A DNA stretch of 5,826 nucleotides from Deltaproteobacteria bacterium. Lineage in GTDB: Bacteria; Myxococcota_A; Polyangia; Haliangiales; Haliangiaceae. The stretch lies in assembly GCA_013696695.1 (NCBI GenBank), contig JACCYD010001279.1, positions 1 through 5,826 on the forward strand, written 5' to 3'. Shown piece by piece: positions 5,798 to 5,826 of the stretch. The notes under the pieces were generated by a model. That model did not search any database. It saw nothing but the letters and a program-made list of their open reading frames with translations, and was not told where the DNA came from. The position numbers and the translations under genes are program-made. Position 1 is the first letter of the stretch; every line of letters starts with the position of its first letter.

Positions 5798-5826
5798 CGA
5801 CGAGGCAGGTTGGTTCGCATCCATCT

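Noticed and set aside
5630..5824. 64-residue minus-strand frame at the right edge
   Set aside because: Overlaps the start of the polymerase-like gene in another frame, spans the palindrome, and has no recognisable protein features.

Overview
High-GC DNA (strong G/C at third codon positions) with mostly leaderless-looking or weak-SD starts, densely packed genes, a Thr/Pro-rich lipoprotein linker, a divergent MACPF-like secreted protein and eukaryote-like proteins. This combination suggests a Myxococcota-type bacterium (Polyangia/Kofleriaceae-like); that placement is inference from style, not from a marker gene. No RNA gene, IS element, CRISPR array or clear intrinsic terminator is visible.

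Layout. (1) Bases 3-1331 (+): 3' part of a secreted, Cys-containing protein whose first part resembles the core of degenerate MACPF-like proteins, with a possible lectin-fold-like tail. (2) Bases 1333-1593 (-): small lipoprotein with two hydrophobic, Gly-rich segments, convergent with and almost touching gene 1. (3) Bases 1594-1799: divergent intergenic region holding an unexplained small Cys/His ORF on the minus strand. (4) Bases 1800-2378 (+) and 2375-3481 (+): a translationally overlapping pair, a SurA-like periplasmic chaperone with no parvulin domain followed by a lipoprotein made of about four POTRA-like repeats but with no outer-membrane barrel. (5) Minus-strand pair read from the right edge: 5750-4788, a compact eukaryotic-type poly(A)-polymerase-like nucleotidyltransferase, then 4751-3486, a cytoplasmic protein whose N-terminal half recalls the C-terminal domain of the eukaryotic SARA/endofin proteins. 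(6) Bases 5779-5797: a perfect 19-bp palindrome just upstream of the polymerase-like gene, resembling a TetR-type operator.

How the genes may work together. In known systems SurA hands unfolded outer-membrane proteins to the POTRA domains of BamA. The window carries stripped-down versions of both partners (chaperone core only, POTRA only) in one operon, which suggests an accessory envelope-assembly module that must dock onto a barrel encoded elsewhere. The minus-strand pair is separate: two eukaryote-like proteins 36 bp apart, probably co-transcribed, and possibly controlled from the palindrome. The POTRA operon and this pair converge with only 4 bp between stop codons.
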